Below, piece after piece: positions 33,997-42,619 of a DNA stretch of 50,324 nt. A model generated the notes under the pieces. That model searched no databases. It had not been told where the DNA came from and saw nothing but the letters and a program-made list of their open reading frames with translations. Source of the stretch: CAZWEZ01 sp964632795 (lineage in GTDB: Bacteria; Pseudomonadota; Alphaproteobacteria; Rhodospirillales; 2-02-FULL-58-16); the NCBI GenBank assembly GCA_964632795.1, contig CAZWEZ010000013.1, positions 1 through 50,324 of the forward strand, read 5' to 3'. The translations under genes and the position numbers were made by a program. Each line of letters starts with the position of its first letter. The first letter of the stretch is position 1.

Positions 33997-35595
33997 ATGT
34001 CAGACTACGAAATCCAGAAACTACAGAAACGCGTTACCAACGGGGGCATGAGCCGCCGTGAGTTCATGAAAGCCGCTGCCGTGATGGGGCTTGCGGCGGC
34101 CGCCCCGGCGCTTTACGCGAAGGCCGCATACGCAACGCCTAAAAGAGGTGGCGTTTATCGCTTGGGCCTGGGCTCCGCCAACACCGGCGACAATATGGAT
34201 TCCGGGACCAACAGTGACGTCTTCATGATCAATATGGGCCATGGTGCCGTTCGCAACTGTGTGGTTGAAGTGGATGCCGACGGCAAGGCGATCCCCGAGC
34301 TTGCCGAAAGCCTCGAACCTTCCGCCGACGCCGCGACCTGGGTTGTCAAGGTGCGCAAGGGGGTTGAGTTCCACAGTGGCAAGACCCTGGATGCCGACGA
34401 CTTTATCACGTCGATCGAGCATCACCGGGGTGAGAAAGCAACATCCGCGGGCAAATCGATCGCCGAGTCGATGGGCAAGATGAAAAAGGACGGGCCCAAT
34501 ACCGTCATTTTCGAACTCGATGGTGGCAATGCCGACTTTCCTTATCTGCTCAGCGACTACCACATAACGATTGGCCCCGTGGGCAAGGACGGGAAAATCG
34601 ATTGGCTTGCCGGTGACGGCACCGGCCCTTACAGCATCAAGGAATTCGAGCCGGGCGTGCGCTCCCACCTGATTCGTCACCCGAATTTCTTCAAGGAGGG
34701 TGAGGGGAACTTCGACGAGATCAAGATGATCGCGATCAACGACGGCGCCGCGCGCATGAACGCGATGTCCACCGGACAGGTCGATGCGATAATACGCTGT
34801 GATATGAAGACCGCCCACTTGCTGGACAAGAAACCCGGCATCGACGTTCTGCAAGTCTCGGGCACCAAACACTACAGCTACCCGATGGATGTGCGCGCCG
34901 CGCCGTTCGATGACAACAACGTGCGCATGGCGTTGAAACTCGGCATGAATCGCGAAATGTTCGTCAAGACCGTGTTGCGCGGCTACGGCGTGCTCGGAAA
35001 TGACCATCCGATCAGTTCGGCGCAAAACTACCATGCCTCGGATCTGCCGCAACGCCAGTATGACCCCGAAAAAGCCAAGTGGTACCTCAAGCAGGCAGGA
35101 CTCAGCAGTCTCGATGTGGAGATTTCCGCCTCCGACGGAGCCTTTCCGGGCGCCGTCGACGCGACCCAACTCTACGCCGAGACACTTAAACCGGCCGGCA
35201 TCAACCTGACCATCAAACGCGCTTCGCCCGACGGCTACTGGTCCAACACGTGGATGAAAGTGCCGTGGAGCACCAGCTTCTGGAATGGCCGGCCGACCGC
35301 CGACTTGATGTTCACCATTGGCTACGCGGCGGGCGGCAACTGGACCGAAACCTTCTGGAATCATCCGCGCTTTGAAGAGCTGCTGGTAGCCGGTCGCGCC
35401 GAACTCGACGAAGCCAAGCGCGGCGCCATCTACATGGAAATGCAAAAAATTACTCGCGACGAAGGTGGAGCCGTGATTCCCTGCTTCGCCAACAACGTCG
35501 ACGCGGCGTCCGACAAACTGGGCAGACCCGACAAAATGGCCGGCAACTTCGAGCTGGATGGAGCGCGTAGCATATCCCGCTGGTGGTTCAAATAA
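33997..35595 (+). CDS. ABC importer 2 substrate-binding protein (SBP_bac_5)
   Basis: The 532-residue periplasmic receptor is paralogous to the one at 27367. It has a twin-arginine signal (Arg20-Arg21, SRREFMKAAAVMG; cleavage near AAYA, 46), then the family-5 fold with WVVKVRKGVEFHSGKTL, TGPYSIKEFEPG and LPQRQYDPEKAKWYLKQAG. ATG 33997 follows GGGAGGT with seven bases between. Sequence similarity to importer 1 is moderate, so this is not a recent duplicate. It is preceded by the bipartite element and followed by a strong terminator-like hairpin. The ligand is unknown. Confidence 0.9.
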   Translation: MSDYEIQKLQKRVTNGGMSRREFMKAAAVMGLAAAAPALYAKAAYATPKRGGVYRLGLGSANTGDNMDSGTNSDVFMINMGHGAVRNCVVEVDADGKAIPELAESLEPSADAATWVVKVRKGVEFHSGKTLDADDFITSIEHHRGEKATSAGKSIAESMGKMKKDGPNTVIFELDGGNADFPYLLSDYHITIGPVGKDGKIDWLAGDGTGPYSIKEFEPGVRSHLIRHPNFFKEGEGNFDEIKMIAINDGAARMNAMSTGQVDAIIRCDMKTAHLLDKKPGIDVLQVSGTKHYSYPMDVRAAPFDDNNVRMALKLGMNREMFVKTVLRGYGVLGNDHPISSAQNYHASDLPQRQYDPEKAKWYLKQAGLSSLDVEISASDGAFPGAVDATQLYAETLKPAGINLTIKRASPDGYWSNTWMKVPWSTSFWNGRPTADLMFTIGYAAGGNWTETFWNHPRFEELLVAGRAELDEAKRGAIYMEMQKITRDEGGAVIPCFANNVDAASDKLGRPDKMAGNFELDGARSISRWWFK

Positions 35596-35632
35596 GCCCG
35601 GCAGAGCCCTAGATTCTTTCTAAAGTACTGAC

Positions 35633-35674
35633 AAGGTGGTCAGGTTGGTTGTAACCTGACCACCTTTCTTTTTT
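35633..35674 (+). terminator. Strong rho-independent terminator or attenuator after SBP 2
   Basis: A perfect 14-bp stem AAGGTGGTCAGGTT / AACCTGACCACCTT with a six-base loop is followed by TCTTTTTT. It sits between the binding-protein stop and the permease start in the same importer operon, so partial read-through would set the receptor-to-channel ratio. Confidence 0.9.
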
Positions 35675-35699
35675 CCTGTTGCGCACTGGCTTGTTCAAT

Positions 35700-36659
35700 A
35701 TGAGCAATACACTGTTCGTCATCATTATGAAGCGCCTCGCAATGGGTGTTTTCATCCTGTTCGGGGTATCCATCCTGATAACGCTTGGTATCGAGGCATT
35801 GTCCGGGGATGTCTGCTCGGCCATACTCGGTCAGGCCGCGGAGCCGTCAACAGTCGCCGCCTGTCGGGCGCAGCTTGGCCTCGACAAACCCATGCACGTT
35901 CGCTATGTGAACTGGCTGTTCAACGTCGTGCAGGGTGATTTCGGTACTTCGCTGGCAAGCCGGCGTGAAGTTTCGGGACAGCTCTTCATGCGACTGGGCA
36001 ACACACTCTACCTGGCGGCCATGACCGCCATGTTCGCTGTTCCAATCGGGATATTTCTCGGTGTTACTGCGGCTCTGTACCGCAACAGCTTGATCGACCA
36101 TTTGATTTCGACCAGCACGCTGGCGGCCATTTCATCCCCCGAATTTCTTGTTGGTTACATTCTGATGGCTGTTTTCGCGGTCAATCTCAACTGGCTGCCG
36201 GCGATTTCCAATATCGATGATTCCATGGGATTTTGGGCACGACTGCAGGCATCGGCATTGCCGGTAATCACGCTGACGCTGGTGACGGTCGCCCATATGA
36301 TGCGCATGACAAGGGCTTCGATCGTCAGCCTGCTGGCCAGTCCGTATATTGAAATGGCCAAACTCAAAGGATTGAAACCCAGCCGGATTATCATAAAGCA
36401 CGCGTTGCCCAATGCCTGGTCACCGATCATTCAGGTCGTGGTGCTCAACCTCGCCTATATGATCGTCGGCGTCGTCGTTATCGAAGTGGTGTTCGTGTAC
36501 CCCGGGCTGGGGGCGCTTATCGTCGATGCGGTGTTGAACCGGGATTTACCGATCATCCAGGGCACGGCGATGGTGTTTGCCGCAGTATACGTTCTGTTGT
36601 TTTTGCTGGCCGACATTTTGTCGATGCTGGCCAACCCGCGCTTGCGGTACAGGAGGTAA
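35700..36659 (+). CDS. ABC importer 2 permease, DppB type
   Basis: The 319-residue channel subunit has six helices, the EALSGDVCSAILG periplasmic start, and the coupling loop EMAKLKGLKPSRIIIKHALPN. Its complete N terminus (MSNTLFVIIMKRLAMGV) shows what importer 1's permease appears to lack from its ATG. No clear ribosome binding site precedes ATG 35700; it lies 26 bases beyond the terminator. Codon use includes more A/T-ending codons than in importer 1. Confidence 0.9.
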   Translation: MSNTLFVIIMKRLAMGVFILFGVSILITLGIEALSGDVCSAILGQAAEPSTVAACRAQLGLDKPMHVRYVNWLFNVVQGDFGTSLASRREVSGQLFMRLGNTLYLAAMTAMFAVPIGIFLGVTAALYRNSLIDHLISTSTLAAISSPEFLVGYILMAVFAVNLNWLPAISNIDDSMGFWARLQASALPVITLTLVTVAHMMRMTRASIVSLLASPYIEMAKLKGLKPSRIIIKHALPNAWSPIIQVVVLNLAYMIVGVVVIEVVFVYPGLGALIVDAVLNRDLPIIQGTAMVFAAVYVLLFLLADILSMLANPRLRYRR

Positions 36660-36665
36660 GCCAAC

Positions 36666-37496
36666 ATGTTTATCTCCGCGGTCTGGAATGACCTCAACTT
36701 CAGCGCCCGCGTTGGCCTGTTTATCGTCCTGTTCTTCGCATTTTGCGCAATATTCGCCCCGTGGCTGGCGCCGTATGGCCAAAGTCAAATTGTCGGCGAT
36801 GCGTGGGCCCCGATTGGCGGTGAGTTTATTTTCGGTACCGACCAGATCGGGCGCGATTTCCTGTCACGCATGATTTATGGCGCCCGCAATACCATGACAT
36901 TGGCGTTTGTTTCCACCGCGGTTTCGTTTTCCGCCGGCGCCATGCTCGGGTTTGTCGCCGCCACCATGGGTGGCGGCGTCGATCAGGTGCTGGGCCGCAT
37001 GGTGGACGTGGTTATTTCGATTCCGACACTGATTGCTTCGTTGATTGTCCTGTCCGCGCTGGGAACCGCCACACCGACACTGGTGTTGGTCATTGGCATT
37101 ATTTACGCCATGCCGGTGTTCCGTATTGCGCGTGCGGTGGCGATGGATATTGAAGTGATGGATTATGTCGAAGCCGCCCGGGTTCGCGGTGAAGGGTTGT
37201 GGTGGATTATGCGTAAGGAAATCCTGCCCAATGCGTTGACGCCGTTGGCGGCCGAATTCGGCCTGCGCTACTGCTTTGTATTCCTGCTGATCAGCAGCCT
37301 GAGCTTTCTCGGTCTCGGCTTGCAACCACCACTGGCCGACTGGGGCGCGATGGTGCGCGCCAACGCCGATGGCATTGCGTGGGGGTTTTATCACCCGCTA
37401 CTGCCCGCCGCGTGTATCGCTTTGTTGACGATCGGTATCAACCTGCTGATCGACCGTTGGGTACACAAAGCCAGCGGCTTGCGCGACGATCAATAG
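36666..37496 (+). CDS. ABC importer 2 permease, DppC type
   Basis: The 276-residue second channel subunit shows FGTDQIGRDFLSRMIYGARN, the DppC hallmark, plus six helices and the coupling loop EAARVRGEGLWWIMRKEILPN. Compared with importer 1's equivalent it lacks the hydrophilic N-terminal tail. AGGAGG (36653-36658) lies eight bases before the ATG, inside the preceding stop region. The gene is noticeably lower in GC than the flanking genes. Confidence 0.9.
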   Translation: MFISAVWNDLNFSARVGLFIVLFFAFCAIFAPWLAPYGQSQIVGDAWAPIGGEFIFGTDQIGRDFLSRMIYGARNTMTLAFVSTAVSFSAGAMLGFVAATMGGGVDQVLGRMVDVVISIPTLIASLIVLSALGTATPTLVLVIGIIYAMPVFRIARAVAMDIEVMDYVEAARVRGEGLWWIMRKEILPNALTPLAAEFGLRYCFVFLLISSLSFLGLGLQPPLADWGAMVRANADGIAWGFYHPLLPAACIALLTIGINLLIDRWVHKASGLRDDQ

Positions 37497-37503
37497 GGAA
37501 ATA

Positions 37504-39153
37504 ATGACCTTGAGCGAAAAGCTACTCGAAATAAAAGACCTGTTGATCGAAGCGGATATCGATGGCCACTGGACGCCCATCGTCAACAGCCTGTCGATGA
37601 CACTGGAGCGCGGAGAAATTGTCGGTTTCATTGGTGAGTCCGGTGCCGGTAAATCGACCTTTGGTCTGACCGCGCTGGGGTACACCAAACCCGGCTGTCG
37701 CATCATATCGGGTTCGATCAAACTCGATGGGGTCGAATTGGTCGGTAAGTCCGACGCCGAGCTGCGCAATATACGCGGCAACAAAGTGGCCTATGTGGCG
37801 CAGAGTGCCGCAGCCTCGTTCAATCCGGCGCACACACTGGTCGAGCAGTTCGCCGAATCACCGGTACAGCACGGCAAAATGAAAATGCCGGAAGCGCGCA
37901 AACGCTGTGTCGAACTGTTCCGGCAGCTCGATTTGCCCGATCCCGAACACATTGGCGAGCGTTATCCGCATCAAGTATCGGGTGGGCAGTTACAACGCGC
38001 GATGACCGCGATGGCTTTGGGTTCCGACCCGGACATAATTATTTTTGATGAACCCACGACGGCGCTGGACGTAACCACGCAAATCGAAGTACTCGGTGCG
38101 ATCAAGGAAGCGGTAAAGGCGCGCCATGTCGCTGCCATTTACATCAGCCACGACCTCGCGGTGGTCGCCCAAATGGCGGACCGGATCATGGTATTGCGTT
38201 ACGGTGATTTGATCGAGGAAGGCAATGCGCGGGAAATGCTGGAAAACCCAAAGCAAGAGTACACTCGACAATTGCTCAACGTCCGTTCGCAGCGCGACGC
38301 CAAAACCGACCGCGATGAGGAAGACATTCAGCTGAGGGTAGAGAACATTACCGCTAGTTATCCGGGAACGTTCATCGACGTACTCACGAATATAAACATC
38401 AATGTCGTCAAAGGTAAAACGGTTGCCCTGGTGGGCGAATCCGGCAGTGGCAAGAGTACGCTGGCACGCGTTATTACCGGCCTGCTGCCACCCAGTCAGG
38501 GTTCAGTGAAATTTCATGGCCGGGAGTTGGCGCCTTCGCTTAGAACGCGGTCGAAAAAGGATCTGCAATCGATTCAATTAATTTACCAGATGGCGGACGT
38601 GGCGATGAACCCGCGCCACAAGATCAAGGAAATTATCGGGCGTCCGCTGGAATTTTATCTTGGCATGAAAGGTAAACAGCGCGACCAGCGGGTGCTCGAA
38701 TTACTGCGTCAAATTGAAATTCCCGAAGACTTTGCCGAGCGCTACCCGGCGCAATTGTCGGGCGGCGAAAAACAGCGTATCTGTATCGCCCGTGCGCTGG
38801 CCGCTGAACCGGAACTCATTATTTGTGACGAGGTTACCTCGTCGCTCGACCAGCTGGTCGCCGATGGCATTCTCGATTTATTGCTCAATCTTCAAAAAGA
38901 ACTCGACGTTTCGTACCTCTTTATCACTCACGATCTGGCCACGGTAAAGTCGATCGCCGATGAAATTGTGGTGATGTATCAGGGTGGTATCGTCGAGCAG
39001 GGCACCAAGGCGGAAATTCTTGCGCCGCCCCATGCGCCGTACACCGAGCTGCTGCTTTCATCGGTGCCGGAAATGGATCCCGACTGGCTGGACGATCTTG
39101 TTGAGCGGCGCAAGCGAGGCGAAGCACCGACGGCGGAAAGTATTGGTTCTTAA
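37504..39153 (+). CDS. ABC importer 2 fused dual ATPase
   Basis: A 549-residue fusion of two nucleotide-binding domains. Domain 1 has Walker A GESGAGKST (44-52), SGGQLQR and IIIFDEPTTALD. Domain 2 has GESGSGKST, SGGEKQR and LIICDEVTSSLD. Unlike importer 1 it ends at ERRKRGEAPTAES and lacks the Cys-rich C-terminal extension. Codons such as TTA and ATT are common, and line 38881-38940 contains 26 G+C in 60 bases, far below neighbours. It closes the second importer operon. Confidence 0.9.
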   Translation: MTLSEKLLEIKDLLIEADIDGHWTPIVNSLSMTLERGEIVGFIGESGAGKSTFGLTALGYTKPGCRIISGSIKLDGVELVGKSDAELRNIRGNKVAYVAQSAAASFNPAHTLVEQFAESPVQHGKMKMPEARKRCVELFRQLDLPDPEHIGERYPHQVSGGQLQRAMTAMALGSDPDIIIFDEPTTALDVTTQIEVLGAIKEAVKARHVAAIYISHDLAVVAQMADRIMVLRYGDLIEEGNAREMLENPKQEYTRQLLNVRSQRDAKTDRDEEDIQLRVENITASYPGTFIDVLTNININVVKGKTVALVGESGSGKSTLARVITGLLPPSQGSVKFHGRELAPSLRTRSKKDLQSIQLIYQMADVAMNPRHKIKEIIGRPLEFYLGMKGKQRDQRVLELLRQIEIPEDFAERYPAQLSGGEKQRICIARALAAEPELIICDEVTSSLDQLVADGILDLLLNLQKELDVSYLFITHDLATVKSIADEIVVMYQGGIVEQGTKAEILAPPHAPYTELLLSSVPEMDPDWLDDLVERRKRGEAPTAESIGS

Positions 39154-39167
39154 TCTCTTCCGGTCTG

Positions 39168-39200
39168 ATACCAAAGGTCATTATCAGTGCCCCTTGGTAT
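39168..39200 (+). terminator. Weak hairpin after importer 2
   Basis: ATACCAAAGG (39168-39177) pairs with CCTTGGTAT (39192-39200) apart from one bulged A. It lies 15 bases past the ATPase stop, but only TAATT follows, so it is a poor intrinsic terminator. It also marks the right edge of the low-GC segment. Confidence 0.35.
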
Positions 39201-39259
39201 TAATTGCCATTAGGGCGGTTCCGGCATAAACGGAAACCTCGCAACGCCGCCGTACTGTA

Positions 39260-39724
39260 CTAGGTGAACTCGATCTTGCCCTCGGGCAGCATGTAGAGCA
39301 CCAGCGCCTCGCCGTCGGTGACCGTCGGGTGGTGGGCGGTGCCCGGCTCGAAGACGCACCAGCCGGCGCCGTGGCCGTCGAACCTGGCGCTCGGGGTGAC
39401 CGGCATGGTCAGGCAGATCTCGCCGGTCGGGTGGCGGTGGTGGGGGCCGACGACGTCCACCAGGTCGACCACGTCGACGCTCAGGCCGTGGCTCTCGGGC
39501 CCGGCCTCGATGACCCGTCCGAAGCGCCGCCCCTCGCTGCCCTGGGAGCACATCCAGCCGGCCTCGATGGCCGCCTGGCAGGCCGCCTCGATGGCCTTGT
39601 AGGCCTCGCCGCCGGCCGGGAACAGGCGGTTGAGCTGGTCGGCCAGCGATTCGTCGACGGCCTTGCCGGCGCAGGCGGCGGCGACCGGCTCGATCAGGGT
39701 CTTGAACTGTTCGACGTCCATCAT
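39260..39724 (-). CDS. DUF4863 protein, 4-hydroxylaminobenzoate lyase-like
   Basis: The 154-residue cytoplasmic protein has a helical N-terminal part (about 1-55) and a cupin-like C-terminal part with VVGPHHRHPTGEICLTMPV (His91-His94 region, plausible metal ligands), FDGHGAGWCVFEPGTAHHPTV and LYMLPEGKIEF. This pattern matches the DUF4863 family that contains PnbB, which turns 4-hydroxylaminobenzoate into protocatechuate and ammonia. AGGAG precedes the ATG pair. It is divergent from hcrCAB, so here it may act on a related benzoate or its CoA ester, which is inference. The family assignment is from memory of PnbB-like sequences. Confidence 0.75.
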   Translation of the reverse strand: MMDVEQFKTLIEPVAAACAGKAVDESLADQLNRLFPAGGEAYKAIEAACQAAIEAGWMCSQGSEGRRFGRVIEAGPESHGLSVDVVDLVDVVGPHHRHPTGEICLTMPVTPSARFDGHGAGWCVFEPGTAHHPTVTDGEALVLYMLPEGKIEFT

Positions 39725-39791
39725 CGGTCTCCTAGTGGCTCTTGAGTTATTGTATTGTGGCGTCCGGGTGGTGCAAATAGGATAATGGCCG

Positions 39792-39817
39792 ATTGTTCGA
39801 TATACTAACAATATCGA
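39792..39817. promoter_or_regulatory. Overlapping inverted repeats in DUF4863-hcr divergent promoter
   Basis: Two perfect dyads overlap: ATTGTT-N9-AACAAT (39792-39812) and TCGATAT-N7-ATATCGA (39797-39817). They lie 29 bases before the hcrC ATG and 68 bases from the divergent gene. The size suits a MarR- or GntR-type dimer; no such regulator is in the window. Confidence 0.5.
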
Positions 39818-39845
39818 GCGGTCATCCGGAGACGGCACGCCGACC

Positions 39846-40322
39846 ATGAAATCGATCCTTCGCCTGACGATCAACGGGCGGCCGCGCGAGGACGCGGTGG
39901 CCGACAACCTGCTGCTGGTCGACTACCTGCGCCAGGTGGCGGCGCTGACCGGCACCAAGCAGGGCTGCGACGGCGGCGAATGCGGCGCCTGCACGGTCCT
40001 GATCGACGACGCCCCCCGGCTGGCCTGCATCACCCTGGCCGCGAGCTGCGCCGGACGCCACGTCGAGACCATCGAGGGACTGTCCAGGAACGGCCGCCTG
40101 TCGCCGCTCCAGCAGGCCTTCCACGAGAAGCTGGGCAGCCAGTGCGGGTTCTGCACCCCGGGCATGATCATGGCCGCCGAAGCCCTGCTCCGGCGGCAGG
40201 CCGAGCCGTCCGAGGAGGCCATCCGCCAGGCGCTGGGCGGCAACATCTGCCGCTGCACCGGCTACGTCAAGATCATCGAATCGGTGCGCGCGGCGGCGGC
40301 TGCCGAGGCTGCGGCGCCATGA
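39846..40322 (+). CDS. hcrC: 4-hydroxybenzoyl-CoA reductase, [2Fe-2S] subunit
   Basis: The small subunit passes electrons from ferredoxin through two [2Fe-2S] clusters to the Mo site. The 158-residue product has the plant-type cluster ligands Cys41, Cys46, Cys49 and Cys61 (GCDGGECGACTVL), then the second cluster motif Cys100-x2-Cys103 and Cys135-x-Cys137 (CGFCTPG, CRC). Its opening (LRLTINGRPRED...DNLLLVDYLR) and its body follow Thauera HcrC closely. It overlaps hcrA by four bases. It starts 15 bases past a CCGGAGACGG stretch that serves as ribosome binding site. Confidence 0.92.
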   Translation: MKSILRLTINGRPREDAVADNLLLVDYLRQVAALTGTKQGCDGGECGACTVLIDDAPRLACITLAASCAGRHVETIEGLSRNGRLSPLQQAFHEKLGSQCGFCTPGMIMAAEALLRRQAEPSEEAIRQALGGNICRCTGYVKIIESVRAAAAAEAAAP

Positions 40323-42619
40323 ACGCCCCGGTCAAGATGGCGGGCCGCCGCCTGCCCCTCATCGACGGCGTCGAGAAGGTCACCGGGCGCGCCGCCTACA
40401 CCGCCGACCTGGCCCACGCCGGCGCCCTGACCGGGCGCATCCTGCGCAGTCCCCACAGCCACGCCGAGATCCTGTCGCTCGACGTCTCCCGGGCCGCGGC
40501 GCTTCCCGGCGTCGTGGCGGTGATCACCGGCGACGACTGCGCCCATCCCTTCGGGGTCATCCCCATCGTCCAGAACGAATATCCGCTGGCCCGCGGCCGG
40601 GTTCGTTACCGGGGCGAACCGGTGGCGGCGGTGGCGGCGGTGGACGACGCGACGGCCCGGGCGGCGCTGGATCTGATCGACATCGAGGTCCGCGAGCTGC
40701 CCGCCTACTACCGGGCCACCGAGGCCCGGATGCCCGGCGCCGAGCTCCTGCACGAGGACAAGCCCGGCAACATCGAACGCGACGTCCACCACGAGTTCGG
40801 CGACCTGAGGAGGGGCTTCGAGGCCGCGGACCTGGTCCGCAAGGAGAGCTTCCGCTGCGCCGAGGTCACCCACGTCCACATCGAGCCCCACGCCGCGCTG
40901 GCCGACTACGACCCCGAGCGCCACCGCCTGACCCTCTATTCGGTGACCCAGGTCCCCTACTACGTCCACCTTACCCTGGCCCGCTGCCTGGATTTGGACG
41001 CCTCGCGGATCCGGGTCGTCAAGCCCTTCGTCGGCGGCGGTTTCGGGGCCCGCACCGAGACCCTCAACTTCGAGGTCATCGCCGCCCTGCTGGCGCGGTC
41101 CGCCGGCGGCCGGGTGCGTCTGGCGCTGAGCCGCGAGGAGACCTTCCTCACCCACCGCGGCCGGCCGCTGACCGAGATCACGATGAAGATCGCCATGACC
41201 GCCGACGGCCGGATGACCGCGTGCGCCTGCGAGACGGTGCAGGCCGGGGGCGCCTACGGCGGCTACGGGCTGGTCACCATCCTCTATGCCGGGGCGTTGC
41301 TCAATGCGATCTACGACATCCCGGCGGTCAAGTTCGACGGCTACCGGGTCTACACCAACACCCCGCCGTGCGGCGCCATGCGCGGCCACGGCTCGGTCGA
41401 CGTCCGCTACGCCTTCGAGAACCTGCTCGATTCGATGGCCGCGGAGCTGGGGCTGGACCCCTTCGAGGTCCGCCGCCGCAACCTGCTGGAGGCGCCGACC
41501 AAGACCATCAACGACATGATGGTGACGTCGTATGGCCTCCCCGAGTGCCTGGACCGAATCGAGGCGGCCTCGGGGTGGAAGCGGCGCAAGGGCAAGCTGG
41601 GGCCGGGCCGCGGGCTGGGGATGGCCTGTTCCCACTACGTCAGCGGCGCCGCCAAGCCGGTCCACTGGACCGGCGAACCCCACGCCGTGGTCAACCTCAA
41701 GCTCGACTTCGACGGCGCCGTCACCATCCTCACCGGGGCCGCCGACATCGGCCAGGGATCGTCGACCGTCATCGCCCAGGTGGTTGGCGAGGTGCTGGGC
41801 GTCGACTTCTCGCGGCTGACGGTGATCGCCAACGACAGCGCCATCACGCCCAAGGACAACGGCTCGTATTCGTCCCGGGTCACCTTCATGGTCGGCAACG
41901 CGGCCCTCGCCGCGGCCGGCGAGCTCAGGGGGCTGCTCATCGAGGCGGCGGCGCGCAAGCTCGACGCCATGCCCGAGGACATCGAATGCCTGGGCGAGGT
42001 CTACCGGGTCGCCGGCGGCCAGGACCCCGGCCTTGCCTTCGACGAGGTGGTCACCGAGGCCCTGGTCGATACCGGCACGATCACCGTCAAGGGCACCTTC
42101 ACCGTGCCCCGCGAATACCAGGGCGGCAGGTTCCGGGGCGCCGCCGTCGGCCCCTCGATGGCCTATTCCTACGCCGCCGCGGTGGTCGAGGTGGCGATCG
42201 ACGAGACCACCGGGCGGATCGCCGTCGAGCGGGTGTGGGTGGCCCACGACTGCGGCTTCGCGATCAACCCGCTGGCCGTCGAAGGCCAGGTCCAGGGCGC
42301 GGTGTGGATGGGCATGGGCCAGGCGCTGAGCGAGGAGACCCGCTATTTCGAGGGCCTGCCGCTGACCGCCAACATGCTCGATTACCGGGTCCCGTCGATC
42401 GTCGAATCGCCGCCCATCGAGGTCTCGATCGTCGAGAGCCTGGACCCCAACGGCCCGTTCGGGGCCAAGGAGGCCAGCGAGGGGGCGCTGTCCAGCTTCA
42501 TCCCGGCGCTGACCAACGCCGTCGCCGACGCCATCGGCATCCGCATGACCGAGACCCCGATTACCCCGGACCGGCTGATCGACGCCCTGCTTAAGCGCCG
42601 ACGCCGGGGGGCGGGGTGA
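40319..42619 (+). CDS. hcrA: 4-hydroxybenzoyl-CoA reductase, molybdenum subunit
   Basis: The catalytic subunit reductively removes the 4-hydroxyl of 4-hydroxybenzoyl-CoA, yielding benzoyl-CoA, a reversal of usual family chemistry. The 766-residue product shows LPLIDGVEKVTGRAAYTAD, the Mo-site loops GGGFGARTETL and GAMRGHGSVDV, GQGSSTVIAQV, and NGPFGAKEASEG with the catalytic Glu721. GAKEASEG (rather than GxGEA) matches the HCR branch. It is much closer in style to HCR than the lone Mo subunit at 14216, so that one is not its duplicate. The TGATG junction leads into hcrB. Confidence 0.9.
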   Translation: MNAPVKMAGRRLPLIDGVEKVTGRAAYTADLAHAGALTGRILRSPHSHAEILSLDVSRAAALPGVVAVITGDDCAHPFGVIPIVQNEYPLARGRVRYRGEPVAAVAAVDDATARAALDLIDIEVRELPAYYRATEARMPGAELLHEDKPGNIERDVHHEFGDLRRGFEAADLVRKESFRCAEVTHVHIEPHAALADYDPERHRLTLYSVTQVPYYVHLTLARCLDLDASRIRVVKPFVGGGFGARTETLNFEVIAALLARSAGGRVRLALSREETFLTHRGRPLTEITMKIAMTADGRMTACACETVQAGGAYGGYGLVTILYAGALLNAIYDIPAVKFDGYRVYTNTPPCGAMRGHGSVDVRYAFENLLDSMAAELGLDPFEVRRRNLLEAPTKTINDMMVTSYGLPECLDRIEAASGWKRRKGKLGPGRGLGMACSHYVSGAAKPVHWTGEPHAVVNLKLDFDGAVTILTGAADIGQGSSTVIAQVVGEVLGVDFSRLTVIANDSAITPKDNGSYSSRVTFMVGNAALAAAGELRGLLIEAAARKLDAMPEDIECLGEVYRVAGGQDPGLAFDEVVTEALVDTGTITVKGTFTVPREYQGGRFRGAAVGPSMAYSYAAAVVEVAIDETTGRIAVERVWVAHDCGFAINPLAVEGQVQGAVWMGMGQALSEETRYFEGLPLTANMLDYRVPSIVESPPIEVSIVESLDPNGPFGAKEASEGALSSFIPALTNAVADAIGIRMTETPITPDRLIDALLKRRRRGAG

